Source: Cryptomeria japonica (lineage: Eukaryota; Streptophyta; Pinopsida; Cupressales; Cupressaceae). From it: 64,000 bases of DNA. Shown here one piece after another: positions 33,983 through 46,144 of the stretch. The stretch is taken from positions 770,317,336 through 770,381,335 of the forward strand of contig NC_081408.1 in NCBI RefSeq assembly GCF_030272615.1, written 5' to 3'. The notes under the pieces were generated by a model, which worked only from the letters and a program-made list of their open reading frames with translations, did no database searches and was not told the origin of the DNA. Made by a program: the position numbers and the translations under genes. Each line of letters starts with the position of its first letter. Within the stretch, counting starts at the first letter, position 1.

Positions 33983-34427
33983 ATTTTAAGTAATGGGTGT
34001 TGCTTATAGGGAAATTGGCAGCCTCCTAGTAGGGGACATTACATAGCTATACATAATACATTGTGTCTAATAGATGGAAACACACTTGCATACTAGAAGA
34101 GTCTAATAGCATGGTCAGATGTAAACTTAAAGATGCCAATTCTAATTGATGAAGATTAGGCACAAGCAAAGTTGGTTGGTATCCATATGGAGGAGCTCCA
34201 GCTGGATGACTACCTTAGATGACTTTGCCACTACTTTTCAAAAGGACAATTACAACAATTACACATTGGCCCATTGTACTTCAATATAATTGTCGTATCT
34301 TTTTATATTGCATTTCATTTATAAATATTTTGCTCATATAAACACCAGCATAAGACCAATACAAGCTCTTTGTGAGCACCATTAGGAGATCAATACAAGT
34401 TCGTTTGGAGCAACCACACTAGAAACC

Positions 34428-34547
34428 AACAATGGAAGACCATAAGTCAACTTAGAATTCCACATTAGATGTCCCTCTGGGGATTTGAACATGGGTTTCC
34501 ATAATGAGAACCCAATGTTTTACCAAATTGAGCTGACCCCCTTGGAC
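34428..34547 (-). repeat. tRNA-derived SINE, copy 2 (3'-truncated)
   Basis: The minus strand from 34547 reads GTCCAAGGGGGTCAGCTC, an A-box-like GCTCAATTTGGT, CATTGGGTTCTCATTATGG, and a B-box-like TGTTCAAATCCC. It then runs GGGACATCTAATGTGGAA to about 34428. It aligns along its length with the SINE at 42240-52222 and provides the uninterrupted form of the site hit there by the Gypsy element. No 3' poly(A) or TSD was found. Confidence 0.8.
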
Positions 34548-35813
34548 ATGTAATCATCATATTGAAATCTGAAATATAATAATATTCAGCACTTTCAATG
34601 ATTGTGTTTAGCGGTTTACAGTTTGCTATTTCAGATTCATATACATTTTTTATAACTAATTTTTTAAGTACTATATTGTATTTGCACCACTGTCACTCTG
34701 CCATTCCCCCCATTCCAAAGCTCCATGGTTCATTGAATTTTGCAAACATTATAAAAAATTAAATACAGAAAACAGCTGATAATTGAGATTACATGACTCA
34801 ATGCCTACTGTTAAAATATGAAAAGTGAAACCTAAAAATACTAGCTGATTGAAATTTCCATTTCTGTCTGTCGCTTGTCAAAGTCTAGGCACCATTCCAC
34901 TTGTCATGATAGTTCCTTCACCATTTAATAGTAATAAACAAAACAAGAAAAAACTTCTCGTTGATTAGAAAGGTACATTTGAAAGGCCACTAAGTGAATA
35001 ATTTCAATTCTTATCTCTTATTTATTCATATGGTTAGGTCCCTTGTTCACTATACGTTTGAGGTTTTTTAAGATACCTAGAGAAAGACTGACAACAGTGA
35101 CAAACCTAGATCTTCAGGCAGGATCTCACCTTTCTGGGGTTACATGTTCCTTTCATTTGCTTTTTCATCTCAATTCCCCTCAATCTGATCTCAAATATTT
35201 GAATTTTTACATCCTCGGAGTGCATAGATTCTCTCTTTTTAGAATAACCTTCTCTTGGGCTTCTGTAGTTTCTTTCAGGTCAAGGATTTCAGCTTTCCTG
35301 GAGGAGAGATCATCCTCCAAAGCCCAACTTTTATTAAGCACACAGTTCTACTGAGAGGGGTTGGGGGGTGTGTGAATCAGTATAACGATTAATTTTTCAA
35401 ACTTACACTTTAATAACCACAAGCATAACAACTATTCAAATGCAATGAATATAAGAACATGATATATACATGGAAACCCTAAAAGGGAGAAAACCACAGC
35501 AATAAAATTGCTTTATATAAATAATGGTTTCTTTACAACTTCAGAGGCTCCAACCCCTCATTCAAATTATAACTCTCTTCTTCAAACTGGTATACACATG
35601 GATATATGCAAACACAGAGCATACATATTAAGACATATCGTTTAAATTCCTTCTCATTGACAAAAATGATTTATTGATTCATCTTTACCCTACAATGTCT
35701 AATGAAAAAGATTGTTCTTTATTTGACAAGGAAACCTTCAAGTTGATGTATTACAAATTTTTATTATGGAGATTTTGCTTCTAGATCTTAAGGATAGGAT
35801 GGCATCATGATTA
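34548..35813. other. Intronic stretch without recognised gene
   Basis: AT-rich. A TGAGAGGGGTTGGGGGGTG stretch at 35350-35370 resembles LTR-leader sequence but no element boundary was found. The open frame at 35043-35354 has no motif. Confidence 0.4.
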
Positions 35814-37204
35814 CTAGGTTTGTTCTTCCATAAAGATCCATCTGTTTGTCATTTCTTTTTCTTTTGATTGTATGCTCTTAAGATCTCCTTCGTCATACCT
35901 TCTCTTCTTGCTAGGATTCTCTTCACTCTCTTCCTCAAAAGTTGCCTCTATTTGATGGGCTGGGCTTTTACATTTATGACCAGGTTCCCATCTTTCCTTA
36001 AATCTATAGCATGATCTTTTTTCTGTCTGATCCACCTTTATAGCAGTTGTGCCCCCGTTCCCAAGGCTTTTGACATTGTAAACATAAATTCTTTCTCCTA
36101 AGCTCATCTTTGTTTATGAAGACCTTGCAGTGATTATCCTTCTTGTGGAAAATCTTTGTATGATCATTTGGGGTTTTGACATTCGGGGATGATGTTTCTA
36201 GTCTTAAGACCTTTTCAATAGCATCATCTAAGGTTATTTGGATTGAGGGCACCCACTAACCCCCGCAATGATTCTTTCAACCCTTCAACAAATAGATAGG
36301 TTAGCCTATCTTCGTCAATTCTTGCAACTTTAACTGCAATTCTTTGGAAATCAGTGATGTATTCATCCACAGTTCTTTGCTGTTTTAGCTGAGTCGGGTC
36401 TTTGAAATCTTTTTGGGGATTTATTCTGTCAAATTTTTAATCAATTTCTGTGAGAATTCCTCATAGGGGACTACATTTTGGTCCCCTTGGGTGAGGATCC
36501 CATGGTGCCACCACTCGTGGGCTAAGCCTTCTAAGTGTAGGATATCAAACTGGACTGCATCTTCCTCGGTCATGGGGCTGAGGTAAAATAAATGTTTAGT
36601 TTATGCAACCAAGCATGGGCTGTGATTTTATCAGACCCATCAAAGTTTGGAAGGGATACCTTATTCATCTTATGTTTTAAGTCCTTGCTTGAATGTCCCT
36701 TTTCTCTTCTAGGGGTCTCATTGTTTTTGGCTTCACAGAATTCCCTAAATGATATGATTCTTCTCACTTCAGGGTTTAAGTTTGTGTATGCTTCTGCTAT
36801 TTCCTCAGTGCTATTATTGAGAGGATTAATTTCTTCTTCCTCCCTTGGTCTATCATTTCTTGGTAGGAAGGAAGGTTTTGGTATCTTATCTGTAGATGAT
36901 CTACTATTGTTTTCTGAATGATTTGTACTAATGTCCCTCCCATTAGAAGAATGGGTCCTAATGCTATTAATTGAAGTATTCATGTTTTGCAAAGCTTGCA
37001 TGAGGACTTGGGTTCTTTAATTTTGATCCATTAATGCCTTGGTTGATAGCTCCATAAATGTTCTCATCTCATCTCCTGTTGGTTCACCCATGTTATTATT
37101 TGGGTTAGAGTTTGTTGCTAGTTTTTTCCTTTCTCTCTCTAAGGCTCTTTGTGCCCTTTGGCTATGTTGCATTAACTTATCTTTTTACAATATGGCAGGA
37201 TATA
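35814..37204 (-). pseudogene. Gypsy-type gag fragment
   Basis: Starting after the primer site at 37205-37216, the minus strand encodes a gag: LPNFDGSDKITAHAWLHKLN, HLEGLAHEWWHHGIL, and VVPYEEFSQKLIK-type Retrotrans_gag blocks. Zinc knuckles follow (CLQCQKPWERGHNC, and a second degenerate one, CYRFKERWEPGHKC). Stops and shifts divide it. It ends near 35814 with no protease or RT, so the element is truncated there. Confidence 0.78.
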
Positions 37205-37216
37205 GCTCTGATACCA
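37205..37216 (-). other. Primer-binding site (tRNA-Met type)
   Basis: The plus strand gctctgatacca is the complement of TGGTATCAGAGC. It is two bases from the LTR end at 37219 on the minus strand. Confidence 0.85.
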
Positions 37217-37218
37217 AT

Positions 37219-38218
37219 TGTAATGTCCACTACTTGGAAACTGTCATGTTTTCAACAATTTACCATACATTACTGAATGCATTACCGATTTATTATACTT
37301 TTTACAATTAATTCTAGATTGTATAATTCAAAGCCCTCTATATTATGATCTAACCTTGTTACTACCTAACCCTAAGGGAGGAAGGGGTAATTATGTTGCT
37401 AGGGCGCTGAGAAACCAAACTACAACAGGCTCCCTCAAGGTTTACGGATGGAGGCCCTTACCCCGTTTCGGGATTATACCCTCAAGGTTTACAGAATACT
37501 AATCCTTACCCCATCTCCGGACCACCTAATTGGTTGCAATTAGGCCGCCTCTCCCCGAGCACAAATCCAGCCCATCCTCCATAGGCTTTAGCAGAAATAA
37601 CAAATATTAGATCAGAAATATTGAGTTTCTTCTAATTATTAGTTACATAAGAATTCCCTAAAATTATGATATCTACTACTGTTACTACTAATGAATAACC
37701 AGATTTCTTTAGATAAACATCTTATTTCATTTATGCTCTTAACTTATTCTGAGAATTGTCTTTATCTATTAGATCAGGAAGAACAATCAATATTGTAAAC
37801 AAGAAGAGTTTACTCAGTGTACCAGGCTGTAAGTTAAATGTTCAGCAATCAATACCTAAACCAGAATATCCAATTCCTTCTCGATGCCTCCTGGAATAAT
37901 AGGGATTCGCTTCTTATATGTTTCTGAAGGTATTGGCTGTGTCCCAGCAGGTATGTCTTATGCAGATCATACTTCTGTATACGAACGTGCCTTTTCCTAA
38001 TGAATCACTTTGCTGAGGGTAACGATGCCCTTTTTACAATGAAATGATCTCCTTGTAATTGCTATGGGTAACAACTAATTATTGGTAGTGATCAATCATA
38101 AATATTTTAACGGTAATTATTAGTCACACACATAATACAATTAATATAATTGCAAAAATAACATAAGAGCATCCTTGATTTGATTAAGTATTAATGATAT
38201 TAATGAAGGGGTATTACA
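37219..38218 (-). repeat. 5' LTR of truncated Gypsy-type element, 1.0 kb
   Basis: On the minus strand it runs TGTAATACCCCTTC (38218) to GTGGACATTACA (37219), exactly next to a primer site and gag. Inside are blocks shared with 28700-28920. Confidence 0.82.
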
Positions 38219-39524
38219 GCTGCAAAGGCCGACAGTTCTGACATGCATCAGAACAGATCTGCCACTTACTTTCTTCTACTTTGTAAATGAATTGCCTCTC
38301 ATTGTAATGAAGACATTTCTTGAATTAATTATATCTGAACTCATCTTTGGACAGTCTGGAAAGTGTAGCTAAGGGGGAGAAAGTCTAGTTAACCCATTCA
38401 TTCAACAAGCTTTACCAACTTCAACTTTTCGACTTTTATTTCTCCAATTGAAAAAACCTATACAAATGCTAGTTGCCATGTTCTCATAATGTTACCACAT
38501 AATTGATGCTCTTATGCAAAGCTCCTTAGATAAATTAGATTATCTTTAGTTTGTGATTATAATCTTTCTATCTCCATGCTGAAAATATAGAGCTATTTCC
38601 AAGTTTCCAAATGGATCATCAGTGAATATCTAACTAATCATGGTATGAGAAAAGGTCAATTTCCAAGAACTCTTGATATGTAACAGCATGAAAATGCCAA
38701 TATATAAAATATTAAAATATGTGAACATTAACAAAAAAAACATTATATTGATATCCAAACATAAACAAAAAAGACAATAATATATTAATAATAAATATCT
38801 ACAAAATTTTGTGTTTTTATTTATTTGTTCAAAATACATTTCTATTTGAGAGATTGTTCAAGAATCAACTTCAAACTTGCAAGCTGCAGGAGCCTCCTTC
38901 CTGAAATGAATAATGCAATGAACAGGCACTTTCGAGGACATTATAGCAGTACCAAGAGCCTAGTTACGGCAGCAGTATTGTGTCTTGAGGTAGCTGGGGT
39001 AGTAGTAGTGAGGTAGGCTGTAAGAATGAAAGAAAGGAGAGAGTTCTGTTTTCTTGGTGGGAAGGATGGGGGAGAGGGTTGAAGGTTATATAATTACTTT
39101 GGGTTGAAACAGCCTGGAAAAGCACATAATGTTCCTGGCATTTCCTGCAACATAGATAATTATTAATATCCTCTCAAGTGCATGGCTTCTAATCATATTA
39201 GGAAGAGTTCAACATGATTCTCCACCTTCGTTCCCTTCTGTCCCTATGTTCGTTGACGGAAAGAAAATACTATTCTTAATTCTTATTTGTGTATATGTCA
39301 TACACCTCATTAATTATTTAACAAAAAGGATTGGAAAAGTCTCAGAGACTAATACAAGCTCTTTTCAATTCAAGTAAAGACTCTCAACATTTCAGTTAAA
39401 TATTTTAGTTGATATTATATTGGTACTCATACATGTAAACTGACCAAAAATTTACAACAGGAATGTTTAAAGACTATGTTGCTCAGAAAGAAGCTAAAAA
39501 ACATTTACAGCAATTAGACCTTAC
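38219..39524. other. Host intron next to exon 39525-39717
   Basis: No gene or repeat boundary recognised. The donor GTAAGG of the exon lies at its right edge. Confidence 0.45.
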
Positions 39525-39717
39525 CTAGAACAAGATTGCCATGGGAATCTGTGGTAGCTGTCATCGAAACTGACAATGTATCAAGAGAAGAAAAACTGTT
39601 GTCCACAGAAGAATCGTCTTGCAAGCTTGAAGCAATCTGATGATCACTGTAGCCAATCTCCATCAAACCATGGTTTAAATGAAATGGTTGATGTCTTTCC
39701 AAGACAAGCAAATGTCC
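39525..39717 (-). CDS. Host oxidoreductase exon: GHLLVLE...TDSHGNLVLG
   Basis: Exon of 193 bp, acceptor CTTGGATGTCAG, donor GTAAGG. It begins on a codon boundary after the Lys ending the exon at 55486-55648 (KPRK, then GHLLVLE) and leaves one base for the next exon. It carries LNHGLMEIGYSDHQ, a Ser/Asp-rich loop, and SVSMTATTDSHGNLVLG, all in the expected family order. It sits alone between introns of 15.8 and 34.7 kb, which makes it easy for annotation pipelines to miss. Confidence 0.9.
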
Positions 39718-42224
39718 CTGACATCCAAGGAAATAGCAATAGCATTTTAGATGTATAAATGAACTTTACACGTTGCCCCACAATCCCAAACTTAATACAT
39801 GAAAAACTGTAGAGAGTGTACAAAAAATTTTGTTAGTCACAACCACACCAATTGTATTGTTATATGATCGTGGCTTGAAGCCCTGCTCGATTATCAGATT
39901 AACTCTACCAAACTCAAAAATTTGAAAAAAACATTACCCTCTTAAAAGCATAGTCATTGAAAATGCATGAAAGGTAAGATTCAGCGTGCCTGATTTGTAA
40001 AGTGAAACTAACAGCACTACCAATATACAAAAGGCTCAAAGAAAGAGAATCAACTTTGTCACACTAAGAAAGCAAGTTCATATTTGTTTCCTGCAAATTT
40101 CATCTAAGTCCTTTTTACCAAAATTTTGGGTCACTTTGCTGTCTTGTGGAGTAAGCCTTAAACAAATCATGATGGAAAAGGACCTTCAAAACCCTCGTGG
40201 TTTTCAAAAGATTTCTGAGTATTTCTTCCTTATAGCCATTTTGAGTTTCTCCAAACATCAATAACATTTTCATGAGCTCGCCAACACCCCAAAACCCCAA
40301 CGAGTTCTTCTTGAAAACCCTATCAATGTTTTATCTAGTTGTTGAATTTATTAAATCCCTAATAAGTAGTCTTTCTTTCCACTTGTTGCTCCTTCCAAAG
40401 GTTCTAAAACTTCTCAAAAAATCGAAGCGTTAGAAATTCTCAAAATTCACAAACCTCTGAAATTGCCAACAAAGTTCACTTCAACACCAAAGTTCTAACA
40501 AATTGTTGCAAAGCTTTTTGCATAGATAGGTTTGTGAAATCATCAGAATGTCAACAAAGGTCAAAATAATCATTAACTCAGACAAAGGAGCTTCAGAAAT
40601 TATGGAATCACAAAGTAGAGAGAGTTTTGATTCAATATCAATAACAAGATTAATGAGTATTGATCGCTTGTGAGAAATATGAGAATACACTAGTGTATAA
40701 ACAAGCAAATAAATTCACTTTGGATAATTTTATGCAGGAAAGCATTCGTTTTATACATTCAGATGGTCTAGATTCCAGTGTTGTGAAGGTCATCGTCATT
40801 AAGCTCCATTTGTATAAGCAAAGACAATCTCAAAAGGGAACAAACTAAGTGGGCAACATATTTTACTTTTGTATAGAATTATAGTCTTTCAATGTACATG
40901 AAGAAAGTTTAAGAAATGACTCTTCACATTCTTTGTATTTGTCTTATGTAACTCTTCAAGGGAGCGATTCTTCATACTCCCTAGTCTCAAAGAGAGCCTA
41001 TATATACTTTTAAGAAATTTGTTGAAAAGAAGGGGGTTCCTTTTCCGAGACTTCCTTATTCCTGCAAATTGTAGAGAAGAGGAGTGTTTGAGCTCCCTTT
41101 TATTAACTCAATAAAGAAGAATATTGCTAGTCTATCACCTTGTGTATTGTTTCTTTTTCTGTAGATTCTTCTTACATCAAATTTGCAGCCTTTTATGAGG
41201 CATTCTCTCCTTGTGTGGTGAATGCAATCAGTTTTATTTTATTCTATATGCAACAATGGATGTAATATTGGGTGATTTCACAATCTATACATCTGTAAAC
41301 CCTAGGTGAATATCTCACTTGTATGTTAGGTAGCATTCTCATTAAAACCCTGCTTGCAGTTTTCATTCAAAACCACCTTTTATATGGAAATATTTGTGCT
41401 TGTTCCTCTTTTCTAAAAATCTATTCAATTATTTTCAAGGAAAAACTAGGTTATCAGCCCCATGTTAGCTTTATCTAGGGTTTTTTCTTTTTCTTTCAGT
41501 TTTAGTTTGTCTTTCATGTTTTCTAGTTAAATGCATACCCCAAAAAATCTAAAACCTATCATACAAAGGAGCAGCCCCTCTCAAATACAAAGAGAGATTG
41601 CTAATCTAATAGCGATATCTCCAACAGTTGTAAAACTTGCCACTGCCTGTTAGATGAGTCAAGGTTTTTTTAGCAAAATATTGCAGTGGCCAAATCTATT
41701 TACCAAAATTAGACAAGAAATAGATTTTTACATTTCGCACCATGCATTTTAGGGTAGAAACTTAGATATCTTTCTATGAGCTTATACCAAAATGCTTTAC
41801 AACCAAACTTCATCTTCCACTATTAGCAATATCTGCAAGCCATGTTTCCTTCAAAAGGAAACCAAAAGACAGATTTAAGGAACATGATACCCATCAAACC
41901 AAAAGGAAATATGCAGAAACTTCATATTTAATCCTTCAAGGAGGGAGTATAGAATAAAAGGAGAAGAGAATGAGACCACCACAAAAGTGATAACACCAAT
42001 ATACTCTGGGAAAGCCATTTCAAGAAAAAATGCAGCCTCCAAAGCACCAAACAATGTATTATCAGCAACAACAGAAGTTACAATCTATGTCGCAAGGTTC
42101 GAGTTCATGTTCATGTTTGACAACAATAAAATTTGGATGAAGTTTGGCAAGGAGAAATTTTTTTTTAAAAAATCGCAATTAAAATTGCCCTGTATAAATT
42201 TGAATATAAAAATACATAAGTAAC
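39718..42224. other. Second giant intron, left part
   Basis: About 2.5 kb without a supported gene; short frames at 40115-40300, 40481-40708 and 41987-42223 lack motifs. Confidence 0.45.
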
Positions 42225-42239
42225 AAATCCATTAATTTT
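42225..42239. repeat. SINE target site duplication, left copy
   Basis: AAATCCATTAATTTT is repeated at 52223-52237 on the other side of the SINE/Gypsy composite. Confidence 0.85.
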
Positions 42240-42313
42240 GTCCAAGGGGTTGAGCTTAACTGGTTAAAACACTGGGTTCTCACTGTGGAGACCCAAGTTC
42301 AACTCCCAATAGG

Positions 42314-42572
42314 TGTTGGCGGCATTATTGTACACGAGAATAAGACTAGTTAATTATGTGTAATTGTTTTGGTTAGTTAGCAACCGAGGCGTGGCAGTTG
42401 CAGTGCGACGGTTGGCGCTCGCACCCCCTCGGTATCTTTATATACTTCAGAATGTAACTTGCAACACACTAATGATGAATGGAATAACATCTCTTATACT
42501 TGTCTGATATCTATGGCGTATTTCTGCATTACGTGCTTTATGTTTTAAGTTATTCACCCGAGAGGGCAAACA
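42314..42572 (+). repeat. 5' LTR of Gypsy element
   Basis: Runs TGTTGGCGGCATT to GAGAGGGCAAACA. It differs from the 3' LTR at about eight positions by eye, all between roughly 42378 and 42434. The rest is identical. Confidence 0.93.
42437..42444 (+). promoter_or_regulatory. TATA-like box in Gypsy LTR
   Basis: TTTATATA is preserved in both LTRs (also near 51948), downstream of the GC-rich variable segment. It is a plausible element promoter. Confidence 0.55.
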
Positions 42573-42574
42573 TT

Positions 42575-42587
42575 TGGCGTCGTTGCC
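42575..42587 (+). other. Gypsy primer-binding site (tRNA-Asp type)
   Basis: TGGCGTCGTTGCC follows the 5' LTR by two bases. It differs at one base from TGGCGCCGTTGCC, the tRNA-Asp-complementary site used by many Athila/Tat elements. Confidence 0.7.
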
Positions 42588-42631
42588 TAGACATACTCGG
42601 GAACGGAAGACGCGGATGGCGCACGGACACG

Positions 42632-43000
42632 ATGGGCCTACCCGTTGGTGAAATAAACCCAGAGGCCGACGACGCGCGAACAGAACTTTACACAAGAGAA
42701 GACACGGCAACGAGAGAATTTTCAATTTTGCTCCAAGTAGCCATCCAGACCTACGTTCGACGAGAGGCGGCGGAGACGGAAATCCCACCAAGCGCCGTGT
42801 GGACAGCGCTGGAGGTTAGCCCGGCAGTAAACCAGTTGATGAACCACCTCCCCCAATTGCTTGCACAGGCATCGCTGGCACAACAGGCTCGCCTGGAGGA
42901 GATTGCCCAAGAAGAGCGACGCCAACAAATCCTTCAACACTATGAAGAAAACAGCCAACGGAAAGCGGAACGAGATGGCGCCCGGCCAGGAGGGAATTGA
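42632..43000 (+). CDS. Small 5' ORF of the Gypsy element (122 aa), unknown
   Basis: It begins MGLPVGEINPEADDARTEL and ends ERDGARPGGN. It is mostly helical and charged, with Q/E-rich stretches (QLLAQASLAQQARLEEIAQE), so it may be a coiled coil. It is separated by 120 AT-rich bp from the next ORF (43121) and has no stop inside. It may be a short separate protein or the N-terminus of gag joined by splicing or lost frame; the sequence does not decide. Confidence 0.55.
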   Translation: MGLPVGEINPEADDARTELYTREDTATREFSILLQVAIQTYVRREAAETEIPPSAVWTALEVSPAVNQLMNHLPQLLAQASLAQQARLEEIAQEERRQQILQHYEENSQRKAERDGARPGGN

Positions 43001-43120
43001 ACCTTGAACTTTTTATATTCAAATAAAAGTGTCATTGACACGAGTTGTATCTGACAAAATGAATTAATAAAGACGTGTTTTAGTTTATGTATTGTTAAGT
43101 ATGGAAATGTACAGCAATTA

Positions 43121-44794
43121 ATGCCCAACCTTTTGAATAAAGATAGAAATAAGAAAGCAGAAACGGACAAGTGGGAGGCTAGGCAGAGGGCCTTGATTCT
43201 GGAACAACGGGTAGAACGTAGACGGAGGCTAAGGCAACTTGCCGAAGGACAACCTGCCGAAGGGTTGCTCGAAGGGAACCAAGGAGGTGTCACGGAGGGT
43301 GCAGAAGCCGAGGGGAATTTCTACGTGTCGCCAGACCACCGTAGGATGAGAAGCCACGAAGAGTTTCTGGAGGAAACAAGGTTACGGAGAGATCTAGTCG
43401 AAGAGACCCGGGATCGGTTCAAAAACTTATCCCTTACACCACAAAGTGAAGATCACCAACGGGAACCAGGAGTGGGCGGGGGTGAGAGCAAAGGGGAGGG
43501 CAACCGTACGGGTGTAGATGCCACACACGACAGTTTAAACACCGTACCTCCAGTCGCCCACGCAGGACACACCACCGGCACCGCCGGAGGAAGCAGCACA
43601 GGGCCACAGACACAGGCACAGCCACCCCCAAGAAGACGACCTGGGATGGCGAGTAAACAAAAATTGCCGAAGTTCACAAGGGACGGCAAGGAAGACCCCT
43701 TACGGCACTGCCGTACATGTGAAACCATTTGGTCCGCCAACGGAGTGACAGACCAGGATGACTGGGTGCAGCAGTTCCCAGCCACGTTACGTGGAGTTGC
43801 CATAGATTGGTACTCCAATGTGGACAAGCAAAAAGTGGCCATGTGGGCCAATCTATAGAAGGAATTCACGGAGGAGTTTCGGTTGCTCCGTGATGACAAT
43901 GAAATTGTAACGGAGATATACAGTACCAAACAAGCTACCAAGGAGACAGTACAAGCATACAGCAGGAGGCTGAAGCAATTGTTGGGTAAAATGGAAAGCC
44001 AACCAGCAGAGGGATTGAAGAAACGATGGTTCATTGAAGGATTGAAATCCTCCCTACGAAAAAAGATGAAAATTGTACCCCCAATGTCATATGACGATGC
44101 CTATAATAGGGCGATGGACCTAGAGAGCGAATACAAAACATCAAAGAAGAAGAAAAGTAATAAATACTCATCTGACGATGATGAAGACTCTGACGGGGAA
44201 AGCAGCAGCGGTGGCGAATCGAGTAAAAAGGTGCACGCTCTCCAGAAGGACATGGAACAAATGCTGAAAGAATTCAAAGCCATGAAGGGGAGTACAAGTA
44301 AGACTGAAGAAAACGACGTGTGGTGTACCGACTGTAGGAGTGACGGACACACCAAGGGGTCCTGCCCCAAGAAGGCTTTCTGTGACATTTGTCAGATTGC
44401 GGGACATTTGACAAAGGAATGTCCCTACAATATGAAAACCAAGAGCCAACAAGTTCTCTTCACGCAAGAGTAGCCGACCGTCGGAACTTCACAAACCGCC
44501 AACAATAGTGCATCATCTGGCAGATACCGGAACAACCGGCGAGGGGAGAAGACCAATAATAATAATAGGAGCCGGATCCAATATGATGCAAAGGGACGGC
44601 CAATGATCCAGTGCCGAGCCTGCAATCAATGGGGCCACTTTGCCAGGGAATGCACCTCAGAAAAAACTCCACAAAAACTATGCAAATGGTGTGGGCCTGG
44701 AGACCACGATGATGGAACTTGCCCAAAGTCTGGAGTGAACCTGCTCAACATTGACAGGACGGAGGAACGGGTATTGGCAATCACACGGTCATAG
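43121..44794 (+). pseudogene. Gypsy gag polyprotein region
   Basis: The Retrotrans_gag core is seen in CRTCETIWSANGVTDQDDW, then LRGVAIDWYSNVDKQKVAMW and ETVQAYSRRLKQLLGKM. Zinc knuckles follow: CTDCRSDGHTKGSC, CDICQIAGHLTKEC, CRACNQWGHFAREC and CKWCGPGDHDDGTC. Three to four knuckles is more than usual for Gypsy gag. In-frame TAG stops are at 43856, 44471 and 44792. A Ser/Asp-rich acidic spacer (44160-44230) lies between core and knuckles. It is inactivated by the stops. Confidence 0.88.
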
Positions 44795-46144
44795 GCAAAG
44801 AAGGCCACATACCCGGACCCCCGCACGGAGAAGCAACGGGCGCTGGAGGCGAAGGCTGAAGTAGCGAAGGAAATGTTGGCACAAGGGAACACCCAGGAAG
44901 TGGCAAGTACTTTCCGCTCTGAAGCCGAGGAAAATATCCTGAAGCAAATGCTGCAGATTGAAGTACCTGTGAAGATGAAGGACCTCCTGGAAACGATGCC
45001 GCAATTACGTACGGCACTCCTACGTACGGTGCAAGTAACTCCGCACAATCAAGCGACCCGGAATACGGATGTTTCTGGCGGAACACCTACAGACCCATTG
45101 GTCCTGACACTATACAGTGGCCGGCACCCGACGGTGGTAGAAATCAGAATACTTGGCACCATTTTGACTAACACTATTGTCGACGGCGGGTCCGGAGTGA
45201 ATGTGCTTCCGGAAGAAACCTGGAAGTAGCTTGGCAAGCCAACACTATGGCCGTCAACCTTCAACTTACAAGGAGCGGATCAACATGGTATCAAACCCCT
45301 TGGAACGCTCATGGCGCGACAAGTGACCATCGGGACACAACCATTTGTCCTCGACTTCGTGGTGATTCTGCTCGCCAAGAAAGGATACGACACCATTTTG
45401 GGCAGAGGGTGGTTGGTGGCAGCCAGAGTGAATCACAACTGGAAGCGTAACACGTCGTCAATGGAGAAAGCCGGGCGAAAATTTATTATCGACCTGAAAA
45501 CACAACTTGTAAGTGAATAACTCGCGTCAGAATCGGAATTAGATGGCGAGGGCAGAGTTGACGGAGGAAAGTACAGAAGGGAACCGAACGAGGAAGGCAT
45601 CCTGGGAATCCAAGGATGTTCCGAGGACGAGACCGACTCCCTTAATGGGCTCTTACACTTGCAAATGGAGGACTACGAGCTGCTGTATGGGTGCAACATG
45701 TTGTATGTTGACAAGGAGTCGGACAAGAACGAATTTCCGCCAGCGTACCGGGAATACACCGTAGGGGATGCCCCTATCAATGAAGTACCAGCGCACAGGT
45801 TTGACATGACGAAACCAATCCGGTACGAAGAGTCCGTAAAACCTACAAACCTCGGCACGGAAGCAGAGCCAAGGAACATCCTAGTTGGTGACGACTGGAA
45901 TCCAGTCCTGAAAGCCGCCGTGTTTAAAATATTCATGGAATACAAGGATGTATTCGCTTGGACGTATAAGGACCTCAAAGGGGTGCCGCCAGAACTGTGC
46001 GTACACCAAATTTCACTCGTAACTGGGGCCGTACCTATATGGAAGAGGCCGTACAGAATGAATAAAAACTATGCGGCGAGAGTGAATGATGAAATTGAAC
46101 GTATGCTCGAAGCCGAGATTATTTTTAAAGTGCAGACCAACTAG
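44795..46144 (+). pseudogene. Gypsy protease and pre-RT linker
   Basis: The retropepsin-like active site is NTIVDGGSGVNVLPEETW, with D-G-G replacing the usual D-S/T-G. It is followed by VLDFVVILLAKKGYDTILGR and GRGWL, the second half of the fold. A linker with LQMEDYELLYG and KDVFAWTYKDLKGVPPELC leads into RT, where GAVPIWKRPYRMNKNY is the entry motif. Stops: TAG 45227, TAA 45518, TAG 46142. A frame change is also visible around 45230-45320, where the frame for VTIGTQPFVLDF differs from that before it. Confidence 0.85.

Larger units (their letters stand above)
31213..34043 (+). mobile_element. Internally deleted LTR retrotransposon (LARD/TRIM-like) with nested DNA transposon
   Basis: The partial 5' LTR (31213-31614) ends GGGGTCATTACA. 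A tRNA-Met-type primer site TGGTATTAGAGC (31617-31628) follows. Then come only about 270 bp of internal DNA, a purine tract (ttgggtggggcggac, to 31885) and a full 3' LTR (31886-34043). The 3' LTR is about 1024 bp once the insert at 32857-33982 is discounted. The sequence before the purine tract (gaggacaagcaatcttggg) is typical of Gypsy elements. There is no coding capacity. Similar LTR starts (TGTAATGTCC) occur at 28523 and 37219. Confidence 0.8.

Noticed and set aside
42241-42313. A functional tRNA gene
   Set aside because: It has A- and B-box-like words but no complete cloverleaf, and is followed by a SINE body, A-tail and TSD.
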